In this document: positions 6,509-8,841 of the stretch, in pieces
How the letters are laid out: each line of letters begins with the position of its first letter
How positions within the stretch are numbered: position 1 is the first letter of the stretch
DNA from: Polaromonas sp.
Lineage (GTDB): Bacteria; Pseudomonadota; Gammaproteobacteria; Burkholderiales; Burkholderiaceae_C
Direction: 5' to 3'
DNA: 8,841 nt
NCBI GenBank assembly: GCA_023259235.1
Contig: JAHFQQ010000140.1
Span: 1-8,841, forward strand
Notes under the pieces: model-generated
What the model was told of the DNA's origin: nothing
Databases searched by the model: none
What the model saw: only the letters and a program-made list of their open reading frames with translations
Program-made: the position numbers and the translations under genes

Positions 6509-6561
6509 GCCATGAAGCCATGAATGCCTTCCCTCTCCACCCATTTTTTATCAAGTCCACC

Positions 6562-8115
6562 ATGACCACAAGCATCAAGCAAGCCGACCTCGTCGAATCC
6601 ATTGCCGCTGCCCTGCAATACATCAGCTACTACCATCCGGCCGATTTCATCAGCCATCTGGCGCGCGCCTACGAGCGTGAACAAAGCCCGGCAGCCAGGG
6701 ATGCGATGGCGCAAATCCTGACCAACAGCAAAATGAGCGCCACTGGCCACCGCCCGATCTGCCAGGATACCGGCATCGTCAACGTGTTTCTGAAAGTTGG
6801 CATGGACCTGCGCTGGGAAGGTTTTACCGGCAGCCTGGACGACGCCGTCAACGATGGCGTGCGGCGCGGCTACAACCACGAGGGCAACACCTTGCGGGCC
6901 TCGGTGGTTGCCGACCCGCTGTTTGAACGCAGGAACACCAGGGACAATACACCCGCAGTGATCTTCACCGAGATCGTTCCCGGGAACAAGCTGGAGGTGA
7001 CCGTGGCGGCCAAAGGTGGCGGCAGCGAGAACAAGAGCAAGCTGGCCATGCTAAATCCCGGCGACTCAGTAGTTGACTGGGTGCTCAAGACCGTTCCAAC
7101 CATGGGTGCGGGCTGGTGTCCGCCCGGCATGCTGGGCATAGGCATTGGCGGCACCGCCGAGAAAGCCATGCTGATGGCCAAGGAAAGCCTGATGGAGGAC
7201 CTTGACATGCACGAGTTGCAGGACAGGTCTTCAGCAGGCCAGGCACTCACCAAAACCGAGGCGCTGCGGCTGGAACTGTTTGACAAGGTCAATGCGCTGG
7301 GCATAGGTGCGCAGGGCCTGGGTGGCCTGACCACAGTGCTCGACGTCAAGATCAGGATGTACCCGACCCACGCCGCCGGCAAACCGGTGGCCATGATCCC
7401 CAACTGCGCTGCCACGCGCCACGCACACTTTGTGATGGACGGCAGCGGCCCGGTGTACCTGACCCCGCCCAGCCTGGATCTCTGGCCCAATGTCAACTGG
7501 GCGCCCGATGGCCTCAAGAGCAAAAAAGTCAACCTCGACAGGCTGACCCGCGAGGAGGTTGCGAGCTGGAAACCCGGCGACATGCTGTTGCTGAGCGGCA
7601 AGATGCTGACCGGCCGGGATGCTGCGCACAAACGCATCGCCGAGATGCTGCTCAAGGGTGAAAAACTGCCGGTCGATTTCACCAACCGGGTGATCTATTA
7701 CGTCGGCCCGGTCGATCCGGTCAAGGGCGAAGCGGTCGGCCCGGCCGGCCCGACAACTTCAACCCGCATGGACGGCTTCACAGAAATGATGCTGGCGCAG
7801 ACCGGCCTGATCGCCATGATCGGCAAGGCCGAGCGCGGCCCGGCGGCCATTGCCTCCATCAAGAAGCACCAAAGCGCCTACCTGATGGCCGTGGGTGGAG
7901 CCGCTTACCTGGTGTCAAAGGCCATCAAGACATCGCGGGTGGTGGGCTTTGCCGACCTGGGCATGGAAGCGATTTACGAGTTTGACGTGGTCGATATGCC
8001 GGTCACCGTGGCGGTCGATGCAGGCGGCACCAGTGTGCACATCACCGGCCCGGCAGAGTGGCAGAAAAAGATTGCCTCTGGCGAGTTCAAGGGGATTGCG
8101 GTGACCAGTGTCTGA
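6562..8115 (+). CDS. fumA: Class I fumarate hydratase ([4Fe-4S], FumA/FumB type)
   Basis: This enzyme interconverts fumarate and malate using an oxygen-labile [4Fe-4S] cluster. The 517-residue product has the N-terminal fumarase domain (about 10-285) followed by the C-terminal domain (about 295-510), fused as in E. coli FumA. The three cluster cysteines are recognisable: Cys67 in RPICQDTGI, Cys186 in GWCPPGMLGIGIGGT, and Cys282 in PNCAATRHAHF. The C-terminal YYVGPVDPVKGEAVGPAGPTTSTRMD block (380-403) is also typical. The start at ATG 6562 (MTTSIKQADL) is chosen on family similarity; no clear ribosome-binding site precedes it. An in-frame ATG at 6520 would add 14 residues, and the frame even stays open back through antisense fumC. 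L(+)-tartrate dehydratase is a related family, but it normally uses two subunits, so fumarase is preferred. murI follows after 24 nt. Confidence 0.95.
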   Translation: MTTSIKQADLVESIAAALQYISYYHPADFISHLARAYEREQSPAARDAMAQILTNSKMSATGHRPICQDTGIVNVFLKVGMDLRWEGFTGSLDDAVNDGVRRGYNHEGNTLRASVVADPLFERRNTRDNTPAVIFTEIVPGNKLEVTVAAKGGGSENKSKLAMLNPGDSVVDWVLKTVPTMGAGWCPPGMLGIGIGGTAEKAMLMAKESLMEDLDMHELQDRSSAGQALTKTEALRLELFDKVNALGIGAQGLGGLTTVLDVKIRMYPTHAAGKPVAMIPNCAATRHAHFVMDGSGPVYLTPPSLDLWPNVNWAPDGLKSKKVNLDRLTREEVASWKPGDMLLLSGKMLTGRDAAHKRIAEMLLKGEKLPVDFTNRVIYYVGPVDPVKGEAVGPAGPTTSTRMDGFTEMMLAQTGLIAMIGKAERGPAAIASIKKHQSAYLMAVGGAAYLVSKAIKTSRVVGFADLGMEAIYEFDVVDMPVTVAVDAGGTSVHITGPAEWQKKIASGEFKGIAVTSV

Positions 8116-8139
8116 ACGCCTGTGCGGGGTAAGCCGGAC

Positions 8140-8841
8140 TTGAAAACCCGGGCTATCGGGGTGTTTGACAGCGGCATCGGCGGCCTGAGCGTGCTGCAGG
8201 CCCTGCGGGCCGAATTGCCAGGCGAGCACTTCATCTACATCGCCGACAGCGGCTACGCGCCCTACGGCGAACGCGATGTTGCGCATGTGCTGGCCCGTTC
8301 CCGCGCCATCACGCGCCATCTGGTCAATCAGAATGTCAAGGCGCTGGTGATTGCCTGCAACACCGCAACGGCAGCGGCCATTCACCTGCTGCGCGGCGAA
8401 CATCCCGAGTTGCCCCTGATCGGCGTCGAGCCCGCCCTGAAGCCGGCCGTTGCGCTCAGCAGGACCGGGCGCATCGGCGTGATGGCGACCCGCGGTACCC
8501 TGGCCAGCGCAAGGTTCCGCACGCTGCTGGCGTCGCAAGCCGCGCACGCCAGCTTCGCCGTGCAGGCCTGCGATGGTTTGGCGGCCGCCATCGAGCGCAG
8601 CGCCGAAACCGGCGACACTACTGAAACAATAGCACTATGCGCCCGTTACATAAGGGCTATGGGCCAATTTGGCACTCAAAATTGCCAGATCGACACCCTG
8701 GTTCTGGGCTGCACCCACTACCCGTTTGCCAGCGCGCAACTACGCGCCTTGCTGGGGCCTAAGGTGCAAATCATCGACAACGGTGAAGCTGTCGCGCGCC
8801 AGACGCGGCGGCTGGTACAAAGCACGGCAACCGATGAAAAC
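8140..8841 (+). CDS. murI: Glutamate racemase (3' end outside window)
   Basis: MurI converts L-glutamate to D-glutamate for the peptidoglycan stem peptide, in the cytoplasm and without a cofactor. The frame gives 234 residues without a stop; the family is usually 260-290 residues, so the last few dozen are missing. Both catalytic cysteines are present, Cys73 in ACNTATAAA and Cys191 in GCTHYPF, as well as the acidic residue Asp10 in VFDSGIGGLSVL and the ADSGYAPYGER block (35-45). TTG at 8140 is the proposed start because it puts the usual 5-7 residues before IGVFDSGIGG, with a GGGGTAAG stretch (8126-8133) upstream. GTG at 8122 is an alternative, and GTG at 8161 would cut into the conserved motif. 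It is 24 nt after fumA and probably cotranscribed. Residues 163-177 coincide with a repeat-like DNA segment. Confidence 0.94.
   Translation, partial: MKTRAIGVFDSGIGGLSVLQALRAELPGEHFIYIADSGYAPYGERDVAHVLARSRAITRHLVNQNVKALVIACNTATAAAIHLLRGEHPELPLIGVEPALKPAVALSRTGRIGVMATRGTLASARFRTLLASQAAHASFAVQACDGLAAAIERSAETGDTTETIALCARYIRAMGQFGTQNCQIDTLVLGCTHYPFASAQLRALLGPKVQIIDNGEAVARQTRRLVQSTATDEN
8626..8670 (+). repeat. Repeat-like segment in frame inside murI
   Basis: This 45-nt stretch aligns without gaps to the reverse complement of 1607-1651 near acs, sharing ATAGC, TAT, GCCCG, CAT and CTA blocks. It encodes MurI residues 163-177 and uses ATA twice, CTA and AGG, less common choices in these GC-rich genes. 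It lacks the left arm of the hairpin seen in the other copy. It may be an old repeat copy absorbed into the gene, or a chance match. Confidence 0.35.

Noticed and set aside
5884..6561. Open frame on + running from within fumC straight into fumA (would make a 743-residue protein)
   Set aside because: The first 226 codons are mostly antisense to the conserved fumC gene and have no recognisable domain; the class I fumarase N-terminus begins at 6562. It is a high-GC shadow, but a likely source of a wrong start in automatic annotation.
1..8841. Mobile element, phage, CRISPR, toxin-antitoxin or defence island
   Set aside because: All substantial coding capacity is explained by core metabolic genes. 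No transposase, integrase, direct-repeat array, tRNA-like sequence or unusual composition block was seen.

Overview
The window is about 8.8 kb of high-GC chromosomal DNA carrying core metabolic genes. It most likely comes from a betaproteobacterium of the order Burkholderiales, probably Comamonadaceae (Polaromonas/Rhodoferax-like). The reasons are the protein sequence types (557-residue-type IlvD, a c551/c552-type cytochrome, a small Trp-rich protein family typical of that order, and class I and class II fumarases together) and two short repeats resembling those I associate with comamonad genomes. The taxonomic call is inference from family resemblance, not from a search.

Layout, left to right. 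The 3' half of ilvD (+, 1-771) runs into the window and converges on a small two-helix Trp-rich membrane protein gene (-, 871-1110). A divergent intergenic region of about 130 bp with three palindromic elements separates that gene from a periplasmic cytochrome c gene (+, 1242-1556). The cytochrome gene ends at a perfect 16-bp terminator stem (1567-1605), which it probably shares with the convergent acs gene (-, 1682-3679). Upstream of acs on the same strand lie nhaA (-, 3833-5023) and fumC (-, 5040-6440), only 16 nt apart. A 121-bp divergent gap separates fumC from fumA (+, 6562-8115), a class I iron-sulfur fumarase. Then comes murI (+, 8140 to the window edge), probably in the same transcript.

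How the genes fit together. acs activates acetate to acetyl-CoA that feeds the TCA cycle. fumC and fumA are two unrelated enzymes for the same TCA step: one has no metal cofactor, and the other has an oxygen-sensitive [4Fe-4S] cluster. The cytochrome serves respiration. NhaA exchanges Na+ and H+ across the inner membrane. ilvD (branched-chain amino acids) and murI (D-glutamate for peptidoglycan) are housekeeping genes.

I see no mobile element, phage, CRISPR array, toxin-antitoxin pair, defence system or RNA gene, and nothing that looks like an undescribed multi-gene system. The most interesting signals are at the DNA level: a diverged short repeat present both between acs and the terminator and, in frame, inside murI; a cluster of palindromes between the Trp-rich gene and the cytochrome gene; and the tight fumC-nhaA linkage.
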